32,295 nucleotides of DNA from an uncultured Dialister sp. (GTDB lineage: Bacteria > Bacillota > Negativicutes > Veillonellales > Dialisteraceae), in NCBI RefSeq assembly GCF_900541605.1, contig NZ_UQKJ01000011.1, positions 1-32,295 on the forward strand, read 5' to 3'. The notes beneath the pieces are model-generated. The model ran no database searches. It was not told the DNA's origin and worked only from the letters and a program-made list of their open reading frames with translations. The position numbers and the translations under genes were made by a program. Within the stretch, counting starts at the first letter, position 1, and every line of letters starts with the position of its first letter. This document shows positions 7,750 through 14,990 of the stretch, in pieces.

Positions 7750-8345
7750 TCCTTGTTGGAAGGGGGAAAAGGGTAACGCCTTCGGCGAGGGGGTGCAAGG
7801 GGAATGGCCTGCGGCCAAGGTGGTGGAAGCGGTGCGAAAAAATCAGGAATGAGGAATGGTGGTGGCGGCGCACAAATTGGAAAGCGCCGCCTTTTGAATT
7901 TCTATCGCGGCTCTGCCGCAGTGGAAGTCGGCAGAAAGCCCTGTATTCTCGAACACAAGAAAGATTTCTCGGCTCGTTGAAGCTGTAGCGATTTTTGATG
8001 GTAGAGTTATACAGCATGCTTACCACCGCTCGAAATGACGGGTTTCGTGTAGAGTGGGAGTTCAGAGAAACAGTTTTAGAAAGATGACGCTTCCCCGATA
8101 ACGTCATTTCGAGCGGTGGTAAGCGCCGGATTATTGAAGAATATAAGAATCGTATGTGAGAGAGAGTCGAGAAATCTCCCTGGTAGATGCCTATGACAGT
8201 GTTACAACACCTGAACCCGTAAGAAAAAACTGTATTCCTAAACACGAGAAAGATTTCTCGACTCGTCGAAATTGTAGCGATTTTGGGCGTTAGAGTCATA
8301 CGGCATGCTTACACCCGAGGGGGAAGCGTGTCACTGGATTCTTGG
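7750..8345. repeat. Dispersed MITE/REP-like repeat, copy 2 with a partial tandem second copy
   Basis: The same family as at 2856-3300. It has the GGCGGCGC/GCGCCGCC hairpin (7864-7871 with 7884-7891, then TTTT) and the palindrome opening with GAAAGATTTCTCGG near 7959. Inner arms CGCTCGAAATGACG and ACGTCATTTCGAGCG follow, then a closing GAGTCGAGAAATCTCCC near 8165. A second left half (AGAAAGATTTCTCGACTCG and onward) starts near 8247 and breaks off at about 8330, so this locus holds about one and a half units. Open frames here are readings of the repeat, not genes. Confidence 0.78.
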
Positions 8346-8394
8346 TCACTTCGCTGAAGGTGTTACCCTTCATTCACTTTGACCGCTTCTCTAT

Positions 8395-8424
8395 TTGACA
8401 ATCCTCTATCTTTTCCTCTATAAT
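8395..8424 (+). promoter_or_regulatory. Consensus sigma-70 promoter of tRNA-Ser
   Basis: TTGACA at 8395-8400 and TATAAT at 8419-8424 are both perfect and 18 bp apart. Transcription would begin about 5-6 bases before the tRNA at 8437. Confidence 0.88.
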
Positions 8425-8436
8425 AGGTATCGTTAT

Positions 8437-8526
8437 GGAAGGGTGTCCGAGCGGTTGAAGGAGGCGGTCTTGAAAACCGTTAACTTCGTGAGAGGTTCAT
8501 GGGTTCGAATCCCATCCCTTCCGCCA
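8437..8526 (+). tRNA. tRNA-Ser(UGA)
   Basis: This 90-nt class II tRNA has a 7-bp acceptor stem (GGAAGGG 8437-8443 with CCCTTCC 8516-8522), discriminator G and encoded CCA (8524-8526). The anticodon loop CTTGAAA (8469-8475) carries TGA at 8471-8473. It also has a long variable arm and a GGTTCGAATCC T-arm. It decodes UCA (and probably UCG). It is a single tRNA gene with its own promoter and terminator. Confidence 0.96.
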
Positions 8527-8534
8527 CCAATGAT

Positions 8535-8559
8535 TCCGCGGGGTGCCCGCGGATTTTTT
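8535..8559 (+). terminator. Terminator after tRNA-Ser
   Basis: TCCGCGGG (8535-8542) pairs with CCCGCGGA (8546-8553) and is followed by six Ts. Because the hairpin covers 8543, an upstream in-frame ATG for the next gene at that position is unlikely to be the real start. Confidence 0.8.
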
Positions 8560-8575
8560 GTACTATGGAGGTTGT

Positions 8576-9439
8576 ATGACCGTAGCCGGAAGAACAATAG
8601 ATTTCTGGTCCCTTTTCAAACGGATTGTGGGGCTGGCCATTGGGGCCATTATTTATTCTGCGGGACTGAATCTGTTTCTCATCCCGAACCATATCATCGA
8701 TGGCGGCGTCACCGGTATTTCCCTTCTGGTGCAGGCGGTGACGGGGATTCCTTTTTCCGTGCTCATCGTGGTGCTGAACCTGCCTTTTTTCTACCTGGGC
8801 TACAAGCGCCTGGGGGCGGGGCTGGCAGCATCTGCCACTTTTGCCATTGTGGTGCTCTCGCTCTGCTCTTCCTATTTTGAAACGCTGACGCCGGCCACTA
8901 CAGATCCTTTCCTGTCCACCATCTTCGGCGGTATTATCATCGGCATCGGCGTGGGTATCGTCATCAAGAGCGGCGGCTCCACCGATGGTACGGAAATCGT
9001 GGCCATCTGGCTGGATAATAAGTCCTCTTTTTCCGTAGGGGAAATCATCATGTTCTTCAACCTCTTCATCCTGGGGGCGGCGGGATTTGTGTTCAGCTGG
9101 AACAGTGCCATGTATTCCCTGATTGCCTATTTCATCTGCTCCCGCATGATTGATGCCGTGTCCACGGGACTGGATTCGTCCAAGGGCATCTTCATCGTCA
9201 CCACAGACTACGATGCCGTGGCGGATGCCATTGTCCACGATATGGGAAGGGCCGTGACCCGGCTCCATGGGCAGGGAGGCTACCTGAAAGATGACAAGGA
9301 TGTACTCTACTGCGTGGTGACCCGGCTGGAAGTGACGAAGCTGAAGCAGGTGGTGCATCATATCGATCCTTCCGCTTTCCTTTCAGTTTTCGATGTACAG
9401 GAAGTTCAGGGAGGACTTGTGAAAGGGAAAAGTCTGTAA
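8576..9439 (+). CDS. YitT-family membrane protein (DUF161 plus DUF2179)
   Basis: This 287-residue integral membrane protein has a YitT-type helical region with several hydrophobic helices (IVGLAIGAIIYSAGLNLFLIP and the Gly-rich IIIGIGVGIVIKSGGSTDGTE are typical). A cytoplasmic DUF2179 domain of about 80 residues follows (FIVTTDYDAVADAI... to HIDPSAFLSVFDVQEVQGG). The family is widespread in Firmicutes and its transported or sensed substrate is not established. I chose the ATG at 8576, which has GGAGG at 8567-8571, over an in-frame ATG at 8543 that sits inside the tRNA terminator. It may be expressed by read-through from the tRNA promoter, since I see no separate one. Confidence 0.88.
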   Translation: MTVAGRTIDFWSLFKRIVGLAIGAIIYSAGLNLFLIPNHIIDGGVTGISLLVQAVTGIPFSVLIVVLNLPFFYLGYKRLGAGLAASATFAIVVLSLCSSYFETLTPATTDPFLSTIFGGIIIGIGVGIVIKSGGSTDGTEIVAIWLDNKSSFSVGEIIMFFNLFILGAAGFVFSWNSAMYSLIAYFICSRMIDAVSTGLDSSKGIFIVTTDYDAVADAIVHDMGRAVTRLHGQGGYLKDDKDVLYCVVTRLEVTKLKQVVHHIDPSAFLSVFDVQEVQGGLVKGKSL

Positions 9440-9445
9440 GTCGTA

Positions 9446-9492
9446 AAAAAAACTCCTCTTCATGGCAGCTTGTCATGGAGAGGAGTTTTTTA
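9446..9492. terminator. Bidirectional terminator between the convergent YitT and carbonic-anhydrase-like genes
   Basis: AACTCCTCTTCATG pairs with CATGGAGAGGAGTT (one mismatch) and is bounded by an A8 tract on the left and a T6 tract on the right, so it can serve both genes. Confidence 0.85.
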
Positions 9493-9539
9493 GTGGGATA
9501 GTGAGAGGGGGAGTGGCTGAGGGGAAGGGGTACGACACA

Positions 9540-9600
9540 GGAAAATCGGGAATTAGGAATGGATGTGCACCGCACAAATTGGAAAGCACTGACTTATGAA
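9540..9600. repeat. Decayed remnant of the dispersed repeat
   Basis: GGGAATTAGGAATGGATGTG followed by a degenerate version of the GC hairpin (CACCGCACAAATTGGAAAGCACTGACTT) matches the start of the repeat family in eroded form. Confidence 0.5.
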
Positions 9601-9635
9601 GATTAACTCTGCGAATCCATCAGATTTTCCTTACA

Positions 9636-10184
9636 TCAGGAGAATATCCGGTCTTTGTCATACCGTTCTCCGCCGGCACCGGGAAGAAGGTTATATTCTT
9701 CGGTCCACAGGGTCTTGTAACGAACGGCCTGGAGGTGGATTTTCTGCAGGGTCTTTTCATCGAGCTGTTTTACGACTCTGGCGGGCCGGCCCATGACGAG
9801 GGAATGGGCCGGTACGATGGTGCCTTTCGTTACCAGGGAACCGGCGGCTACAATGGAGCCTTCTCCGATGACCGACTGGTCCAGTACACAGGCTCCCATG
9901 CCGATGAGGCAGTTATCTTCTACCCGACAGCAGTGAAGCAGGGCACTGTGGCCGATGGTGACAAAGTTTCCGATATGGCATTCGTAGCTTTCTCCGTGGA
10001 TTACCGTATTATCCTGTACATTGGTATAGTCACCGATGGTGATGGCCTTGTCGCCCCGGACCGTGGCATGGTACCAGATACTTGAAAATTCTCCGACCCG
10101 CACATTTCCGATGACATCGGCCGTTTCAAATACATGGGCCTTTGGGTGGATGGCGGGACTGCTTTTTCCATTAGATGTAATCAT
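9636..10184 (-). CDS. Gamma-carbonic-anhydrase-like hexapeptide-repeat protein
   Basis: The 182-residue protein is built of left-handed beta-helix hexapeptide repeats (IGNVRV, ITIGDY, IGNFVT, LIGMGA, VIGEGS). The three metal ligands of gamma-class carbonic anhydrases are present: His63 in NTVIHGES, and His79 and His84 in IGHSALLHCC. It should form a trimer with metal at subunit interfaces. The family (YrdA/PaaY-like) includes active anhydrases and proteins of unclear activity, so CO2 hydration is likely but unproven. I chose the start MITSNGK at 10184, with AAAGGA upstream, over a longer frame starting at 10298. The longer one adds a tail unlike the family. Confidence 0.85.
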   Translation of the reverse strand: MITSNGKSSPAIHPKAHVFETADVIGNVRVGEFSSIWYHATVRGDKAITIGDYTNVQDNTVIHGESYECHIGNFVTIGHSALLHCCRVEDNCLIGMGACVLDQSVIGEGSIVAAGSLVTKGTIVPAHSLVMGRPARVVKQLDEKTLQKIHLQAVRYKTLWTEEYNLLPGAGGERYDKDRIFS

Positions 10185-10232
10185 GGGGATTCCTTTCCGC
10201 TTTTGGCAATCGTTGGAAGCTGGCCTGCTTTT

Positions 10233-10238
10233 ATTATA
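10233..10238 (-). promoter_or_regulatory. Candidate -10 element for the carbonic-anhydrase-like gene
   Basis: TATAAT on the minus strand lies about 50 bases upstream of the chosen start. No good -35 is visible. Its position inside the longer frame supports the shorter protein. Confidence 0.35.
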
Positions 10239-10299
10239 AGCCATGGAGGGGGTGAGACAGAGTAAAGAAAAGTGACGGAGGGGTAACGAATTCGGCAAG

Positions 10300-10690
10300 G
10301 TGGCGGCGCAGAAAAATTAGGAATGAGGAATTAGGAATGAGGAATGGATGTGGCGGCGCACAAATTTTGGAAGCGTCGCCTTTTGAATTGCTATCGCGGC
10401 TTTGCCGCAGTGGAAGTCGGCAGAAAGCCCTGTATTCCTGAGCACGAGAAAGATTTTGGGACTCGTCGAAGCTGTAGCGATTCTTGACAGTAGAGTTATA
10501 CAGCATTCTTACCACCGCTCGAAATGAAGATAGCTGTAAAAATAGTATGTGAGAGAGAGCCCCGAAATCTCCCAGGTAAATGCCTGTGACGGTGTTACAA
10601 CGCGGAGAGAGGGCTGAGGGGCAACGCCCTGCGGGCGAAGTGGCTCAGGGGGAATGGCCTACGGTCAAGAGGGAGGAGGCGTCGTTTTCT
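10300..10690. repeat. Dispersed MITE/REP-like repeat, copy 3 (internally shortened)
   Basis: AGGAATGAGGAATT direct repeats, then GGCGGCGC/GCGTCGCC (10352-10359 with 10373-10380; one G-U), GCGGC-TTT-GCCGC, and the left arm of the palindrome near 10446-10465. The palindrome centre is cut down: the left inner arm CGCTCGAAATGA is there but its right partner is missing, and the closing arm is reduced to CCCCGAAATCTCCC. The tail (GCAACGCCCTGCGGGCGAAG, GGCTCAGGGGGAATGG) is shared with the 14.8 kb copy. No gene is supported. Confidence 0.75.
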
Positions 10691-10796
10691 GATTCGTGTG
10701 CCGCCACAACCGCTTTTCACTTTTTCCTATCCCTGTTACACTGCAAAGGAAACGCATATAAAATCTGCTTATTACCAGCTTTTTTGTCAATTCCCC

Positions 10797-10825
10797 TTTT
10801 CAACTGTGTCAAGTTATTGTATAAT
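10797..10825 (+). promoter_or_regulatory. Probable promoter of the AAHS-type MFS gene
   Basis: A perfect TATAAT lies at 10820-10825, with TTTTCA at 10797-10802 as a weak -35 at 17 bp. The ribosome binding site AGAGGGGG sits just before the ATG at 10888. Confidence 0.5.
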
Positions 10826-10887
10826 TAGACAATTTGTGCCGGAATCGGTACGGGAGTTTTTTGTGAGTATCTCTAAGAGGGGGAACT

Positions 10888-12195
10888 ATGTCAGAAAAAT
10901 CTTTGGAAGAACTGGAATTTGAAGAAACCGGGGTGACCCGGAAAGAGCGTTGGAAGATCATGTGGGCTTCCATCATCGGCTATGCTATGGATGGTCTGGA
11001 TGTGCTGATCCTGTCCTTTGCCATGGCGGCCATTGTCAGTGAGTTTGGCCTGTCCCTGGGGGAAGGGGGACTTATCGCTACGTACACACTGATTGGTACG
11101 GTGCTGGGGGGTTATCTTTTCGGCATCTTTGCCGATTATTTTGGCCGGGTTCACACCTTTTCCCTGACCATCATTATTTTCTCCATTTTCACCGGTGCCT
11201 GTGCCTTTGCAGACAATGTGACCCATCTGGATATCCTCCGTTTCCTGGCAGGCCTTGGGCTGGGCGGGGAATACGGTATCGGTATGACCCTTGTTTCTGA
11301 AACCTGGCCGGCGGCAAAGCGTGCCCGGGCTACGGCAGGGGTGGCTATGGGCTGGCAGGCAGGGGCTGTGCTGGCGGCTATCCTGGCGGCTTTTGTTCTA
11401 CCGGATTACGGATGGAGAGGCCTGTTCCTGGTAGGTGTGGTACCGGCACTGCTGGCTGCCTGGGCTCGCCACGGCCTGAAGGAACCACCGATGTGGGTCA
11501 AGAGAAAGGAAATGAAGAAGGCCCTTCTGGCCCGTAAGGCAAATGGCGAACAGCTCACGGCAGAAGAGGAAGAGGAACTTTCGGAAGCAAAGAAGTTCCC
11601 TCTGGCCCATCTTTTCTCCAGCCCGTCCAAGACGCTGACCACCGTGTCCCTCACCATCATGACCAGTGTCCAGAATTTCGGCTACTACGGCATCATGGTA
11701 TGGCTGCCCATGATTCTCCTGAAGGAACACGGCCTCACCACGAAGTCCATGTCCGGCTGGATGATTGTCACCGTTGTCGGTATGATTGCCGGCATTTACG
11801 TATTCGGCTATCTCTGCGACCGTCTGGGACGCAAGATTCCGTACCTCATTTTCTATGTCTGCACAGCAGCCATGGTTTATATCTATGTCAATCTGGGAAC
11901 TCCGATTGCCCTCCTCTTTGGCGGCGCTTTCCTGGGATTCTTCTGCAATGGCATGATGGCTGGCTATGGCACCCTTCTTTCTGAAAACTATACCACCGAT
12001 GCCCGCTCCACGGCCCAGAACTTCATCTTCAATACTGGCCGTGCTGTCGGCGGCTTTGCACCTGCCATCATCGGTGCCCTGGCCCAGGCCCATGGATTCA
12101 ATGCGGCCTTCGTCCTCCTGTCCTGCGTCTATCTGGCGGCAGCGCTGAATGTGCTGTTCTTTATCAAAGATACCAAGGGCGTTACAATTAAATAA
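10888..12195 (+). CDS. MFS transporter, AAHS/sugar-acid symporter type
   Basis: The 435-residue protein has the 12-helix pattern of the major facilitator superfamily, with a long charged loop between helices 6 and 7 (KRKEMKKALLARKANGEQ). The family-specific GYAMDGLDVLILSFA opening, the loop 2-3 motif GIFADYFGRVHTF and LGLGGEYGIGMTLVSETWP resemble aromatic-acid:H+ symporters and NanT-like sialic acid carriers. Uptake of an organic acid driven by protons is the likely role; the substrate cannot be read from sequence. It stands alone between its own promoter and terminator, with no catabolic genes nearby to hint at a substrate. Confidence 0.85.
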   Translation: MSEKSLEELEFEETGVTRKERWKIMWASIIGYAMDGLDVLILSFAMAAIVSEFGLSLGEGGLIATYTLIGTVLGGYLFGIFADYFGRVHTFSLTIIIFSIFTGACAFADNVTHLDILRFLAGLGLGGEYGIGMTLVSETWPAAKRARATAGVAMGWQAGAVLAAILAAFVLPDYGWRGLFLVGVVPALLAAWARHGLKEPPMWVKRKEMKKALLARKANGEQLTAEEEEELSEAKKFPLAHLFSSPSKTLTTVSLTIMTSVQNFGYYGIMVWLPMILLKEHGLTTKSMSGWMIVTVVGMIAGIYVFGYLCDRLGRKIPYLIFYVCTAAMVYIYVNLGTPIALLFGGAFLGFFCNGMMAGYGTLLSENYTTDARSTAQNFIFNTGRAVGGFAPAIIGALAQAHGFNAAFVLLSCVYLAAALNVLFFIKDTKGVTIK

Positions 12196-12207
12196 TCTAT
12201 GATTCTT

Positions 12208-12247
12208 TAAGAGCTGTGAAATGGGATTTCCTGTTTCGCAGCTCTTT
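12208..12247 (+). terminator. Terminator after the AAHS-type MFS gene
   Basis: AAGAGCTGTGAAA pairs with TTTCGCAGCTCTT (one G-U pair) around an 11- to 13-base loop, followed by TTTT. It starts about 13 bases after the TAA. Confidence 0.8.
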
Positions 12248-12492
12248 TCCATTGAACTTGACCGCTATATGCTGCCCGTAATTTCGCCGCTGGGGATAGA
12301 AGATAGATGGAAGAGAACCGGCATTTCCGGAAAAGCACTGATTGTATCAAACTTTGTGAATCAACAGCGTTTTTCTGGCATTATAGTTTATGTTTTTATT
12401 ACATTCTCGGACGGATTCTTTGACGGATTCCATACAGCCCCCGCCTACAATGAAATTATCCCGATATTCATTGTAAGGAGCGTGAATCGACT

Positions 12493-13500
12493 ATGTTGAA
12501 AAAGAAAATGATTTCCCTGACTGCTGCTGTCCTGCTGGCAGCCTCCCTGAGCCCCCTGTGCTTTTCGTCTTCCCCGGTGTGGGCGAAGGATTATGAACGC
12601 CTGGTGGTGATGAGTGATGTCCACTACGGCAGCAAGGAGCATAAGGACCTGGCCAAAAGAGCACGGGTCATGGCGAACAAAGAAAAGGCGGTGCAGGATA
12701 TCAACAGCTGGAAGGATGTGGATCTCTGTATCTTCACGGGGGATATGGTGGAGCTTTCCGCCGGGGATAACGAGTACCGTCTGGCCCGGAAGCTCACGGA
12801 CAAAGTGACCCAGCCGAAGACATTCATTGCCGGAAATCATGAAGTGGTGTACAGTGAGACACCGGCGGTGAAGGGAAAACTGCAGCCCGCAGACCCCTAT
12901 GAACGGATGGAACATATCGGAGAATACAAGGCCAACTATGGGCCCCTTTATTATGCGAAGAACATGGGAAACTACCTGCTTCTCTTCCTGTCGCCCGATG
13001 AAATCGAAGGGCATATTATCAATAACAAGCCCTATGCAGTGGAGCTGTCGGAAGCGGAACTGACCTGGCTCAAAGCGGAACTCAAAGCAAACCGGAATAA
13101 GCCGACCCTCATTTTCTGCCATACCCCATTGGAAGGGACTATCCTGCCGGATAACAGTGAAAATGAACCCCGTAATTTCACGGCCCCGGCGAAGGAAATC
13201 AAAGATATCCTGTCCCAGAATCCCCAGGTCCTTGTATGGGCTTCCGGCCACACCCACACGCCGCCTACAGACGCCAGCTTTGATAACGCCGTAAACCACT
13301 ATGCCGGTACCTCGGTACTGGATGTGTACAATCCGGCATGGGAAGGCGATCAGATCTGGACCAATTCCTTCTACCTCTATTCGGATAAGATTGTAATCCG
13401 CACCTACAGCCATGAAAACCATCAGTGGCTGACCCGGTTCGACCGGACCATTTCCCTTCCGGCATCCCTCACTGCGTCCAATACGAAACCGGCGGCCTGA
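12493..13500 (+). CDS. Secreted calcineurin-like metallophosphoesterase
   Basis: The 335-residue protein has a signal peptide (MLKKK, hydrophobic core, cut after VWA at residue 31). All five metallophosphoesterase blocks are present: SDVH (Asp42, His44), GDMVE (Asp84), GNHE (Asn115, His116), FCHTP (His210) and GHTHTP (His253, His255). These bind the two catalytic metals, so the enzyme should be active outside the cytoplasm. The natural substrate (phosphomonoester, diester, cyclic nucleotide) is unknown. AAGGAG at 12476-12481 precedes the ATG. It appears monocistronic. The 245 bases upstream of it hold no gene I can support. Confidence 0.9.
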   Translation: MLKKKMISLTAAVLLAASLSPLCFSSSPVWAKDYERLVVMSDVHYGSKEHKDLAKRARVMANKEKAVQDINSWKDVDLCIFTGDMVELSAGDNEYRLARKLTDKVTQPKTFIAGNHEVVYSETPAVKGKLQPADPYERMEHIGEYKANYGPLYYAKNMGNYLLLFLSPDEIEGHIINNKPYAVELSEAELTWLKAELKANRNKPTLIFCHTPLEGTILPDNSENEPRNFTAPAKEIKDILSQNPQVLVWASGHTHTPPTDASFDNAVNHYAGTSVLDVYNPAWEGDQIWTNSFYLYSDKIVIRTYSHENHQWLTRFDRTISLPASLTASNTKPAA

Positions 13501-13575
13501 GGGAAAGTAAATCAGCTGCTATTCACTGCGCGGGAGCCGCACATCATATTTTCTTTTACTAGCAGAGTTTCCTTA

Positions 13576-13641
13576 TTCCATATGGACAAAGGGCCTTCTA
13601 TAATGTATAATTATTGCAATAATTTGTATAATTTGCATAAA
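13576..13641 (+). promoter_or_regulatory. Promoter and candidate operator of the amino-acid-binding lipoprotein gene
   Basis: TATAAT lies at 13599-13604 with a poor -35 (TTCCAT, 13576-13581, 17-bp spacer). Just downstream, over the expected transcription start, is a perfect 16-bp palindrome AATTATTGCAATAATT (13609-13624). Two blocks share the form TGTATAATT-n-TGCA (13605-13619 and 13626-13637). They recall tandem ARG boxes (TGNAT-W4-ATNCA) but the half-site spacing is one base off in each, so ArgR binding is only a guess. GAGGTG is the ribosome binding site. Confidence 0.42.
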
Positions 13642-13655
13642 AATGAGGTGCTCCG

Positions 13656-14480
13656 ATGAAACTGTGGAAAAAGGGAATACTCCTGGGGGCTGCCATGATG
13701 CTGGCGGCCGGCATGATGGCCGGATGCGGCGGGGAGAAGAAGGCTGCTGCCTCTTCTGCCAATAAGAATGTGCTGAAAGTGGCTACCAATGCTACCTATG
13801 TGCCCTTCGAATTCAAGACAAAGGATGGCTCCGACTATACGGGCTATGAAATCGACGTGGTCCGGGCGGTGGCTAAGGAAATGGGAAAGGACGTGGAATT
13901 CCGGAATATCGCCTTTGACGGACTCATTCCCTCTCTTCAGTCCAAGGAAGTGGATATGACTGCTTCCGGCATGACAGCCACCAAAGAAAGGGCCCAGAAG
14001 ATTCTTTTTGCAGCGCCCTTCTATGAAACAAAACTGGCCGTGGTGACCCGGGCGGACAGCGATATCCACTCTGTGGACGATATGACCAAGGGACAGGAAA
14101 TCGCCGTACAGGTAGGGACTACGGCGGCCTACTACGCCCAGGACAAAGGCATGCATACAAGAAACTTCGACCACTCATCGGACATTGTCATGGAGCTGAA
14201 AGCCGGCGGTGCCGTAGCCGGTATCCTGGACAAACCGGCGGCGGACTACTTTGTAGCCACCGATGGGAAGGACCAGTTCCGGGTGGTGGACGTGCCGGAC
14301 TCCAAGGTCCAGTACTTCGCCTTTGGATTCAATAAGGACAATAAAGAACTGCAGCAGCAGGTGAATAAAGCCATTGCGGACCTGAAGCAGAAGGGGACAC
14401 TGAACGAACTCCATGAAAAATGGTTCAAACAGCCCCTGCCGGACATGCCGGCCACTACAGAAGAAGCGCTGGGAATCTGA
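13656..14480 (+). CDS. Amino-acid ABC transporter substrate-binding lipoprotein (SBP family 3)
   Basis: The 274-residue precursor has a lipoprotein signal with lipobox MAGC (Cys24). The mature part is a typical bacterial family 3 solute-binding protein: LKVATNATYVPFEFK, GYEIDVVRAVAKEMG, EFRNIAFDGLIPSLQSKEVDM, SGMTATKERAQKILFAAPFY and a FGFNKDN hinge region. The family binds glutamine, arginine, cystine and similar polar amino acids; the exact ligand is not clear. It would deliver its ligand to a membrane permease and ATPase, but neither gene is nearby and the gene is closed by its own terminator, so it is an orphan binding protein. Confidence 0.9.
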   Translation: MKLWKKGILLGAAMMLAAGMMAGCGGEKKAAASSANKNVLKVATNATYVPFEFKTKDGSDYTGYEIDVVRAVAKEMGKDVEFRNIAFDGLIPSLQSKEVDMTASGMTATKERAQKILFAAPFYETKLAVVTRADSDIHSVDDMTKGQEIAVQVGTTAAYYAQDKGMHTRNFDHSSDIVMELKAGGAVAGILDKPAADYFVATDGKDQFRVVDVPDSKVQYFAFGFNKDNKELQQQVNKAIADLKQKGTLNELHEKWFKQPLPDMPATTEEALGI

Positions 14481-14485
14481 AATAT

Positions 14486-14523
14486 AAAAAAAGCAGGAAC
14501 AGAGTGATGTTCCTGCTTTTTTT
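14486..14523 (+). terminator. Terminator after the amino-acid-binding lipoprotein gene
   Basis: A 16-bp perfect stem (14486-14501 with 14508-14523), including an A7 and a T7 tract, around a 6-base loop. Confidence 0.92.
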
Positions 14524-14544
14524 GTGAGATAGTGGAAAAGTTGG

Positions 14545-14985
14545 GAGTGATGGAGGCGCCGGGAAATCAGGAATGAGGAATTAGGAATGAGGAATGGATG
14601 TGGCGGCGCACACAATGGGAAGCGCCGCCTTATGAAATCTGACTGCTGATTCGCCGCCTTTTCTTTCACCGGTTAAAACAATTCCCCTTTAACGTCATTT
14701 CGAGCGGTGGTAAGCGTAGTAGTAAGTGTAACCATAAGAATCATATGTGGGGGAGAGTCGAGAAATCTCCCGGGTAAATGCCTGTGACGGTGTTACAACG
14801 CGGAAAGGGGGCTGAGGGGTAATGCCCTGCGGGCAAGGCGGAGTGTCCTGCAGAGAACCTCCGAGTCCGAATAAGTTAGCACCTATACTGCACATCAAAG
14901 CGCCTTCCTTTTGGTATTCGGACGGCTCAGGGGGACCGCTTTGCCCTGAGAGGGAAGAGGCGGCGCTTCCTGTTTTGTGTGCCGG
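14545..14985. repeat. Dispersed MITE/REP-like repeat, copy 4, interrupted by another element
   Basis: It opens with AGGAATGAGGAATT repeats and the GGCGGCGC/GCGCCGCC hairpin (14602-14609 with 14622-14629). The left half of the palindrome is missing, but the right half is there (AACGTCATTTCGAGCGGTGG, then GAGTCGAGAAATCTCCC). The tail follows copy 3 (GCCTGTGACGGTGTTACAACGCGG, written in full only as positions 14782-14805) up to about 14838. At that point about 85 bases absent from copy 3 intervene, and the match resumes at GGCTCAGGGGGA (14924). The intervening part is listed separately. Confidence 0.75.
14839..14923 (-). ncRNA. Candidate structured RNA element, copy A
   Basis: Read on the minus strand, a perfect 9-bp stem GTCCGAATA/TATTCGGAC (14915-14923 with 14865-14873) encloses the core GGAAGGCGCTTTGATGTGCAG (positions 14888-14908). 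A second hairpin follows: CGGAG plus GTTC, loop TCTGCA, GGAC, then CTCCG (14839-14863). The same layout and core occur at 22521-22604 with different but still complementary stems. It lies 68 bases past the addA stop, in the same direction, so it would be in the addBA 3' untranslated region. Function unknown. A short frame (MCSIGANLFGLGGSLQ) crosses it but is not conserved in the other copy. Confidence 0.45.
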
Positions 14986-14990
14986 CACAA

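Noticed and set aside
5834..7852. A 672-codon plus-strand open frame opposite the DUF58 and MoxR genes
   Set aside because: It is Gly-rich, has no recognisable motif, and mirrors two genes with clear motifs and tight coupling on the other strand. GC-rich codons remove antisense stops.
7739..8299. Minus-strand frame with a sequence similar to a frame at 10234-10515 (MLYNST-KNRYSF)
   Set aside because: The similarity comes from the dispersed DNA repeat; frames end irregularly, lack starts with ribosome sites and are lost in the 2.9 kb copy.
8543..8575. An upstream in-frame start for the YitT-like protein
   Set aside because: It lies within the tRNA terminator stem and lacks a ribosome binding site; the ATG at 8576 has GGAGG.
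10185..10298. A 38-residue amino-terminal extension of the carbonic-anhydrase-like protein
   Set aside because: It crosses the likely -10 element and has no family match; the inner ATG has a good ribosome binding site and gives the usual length.
12248..12492. A small ORF or promoter in the gap before the metallophosphoesterase
   Set aside because: TTGTGA and TATAGT are 22 bp apart, too far for a promoter, and the open frame overlapping the gap is out of phase with the real gene.
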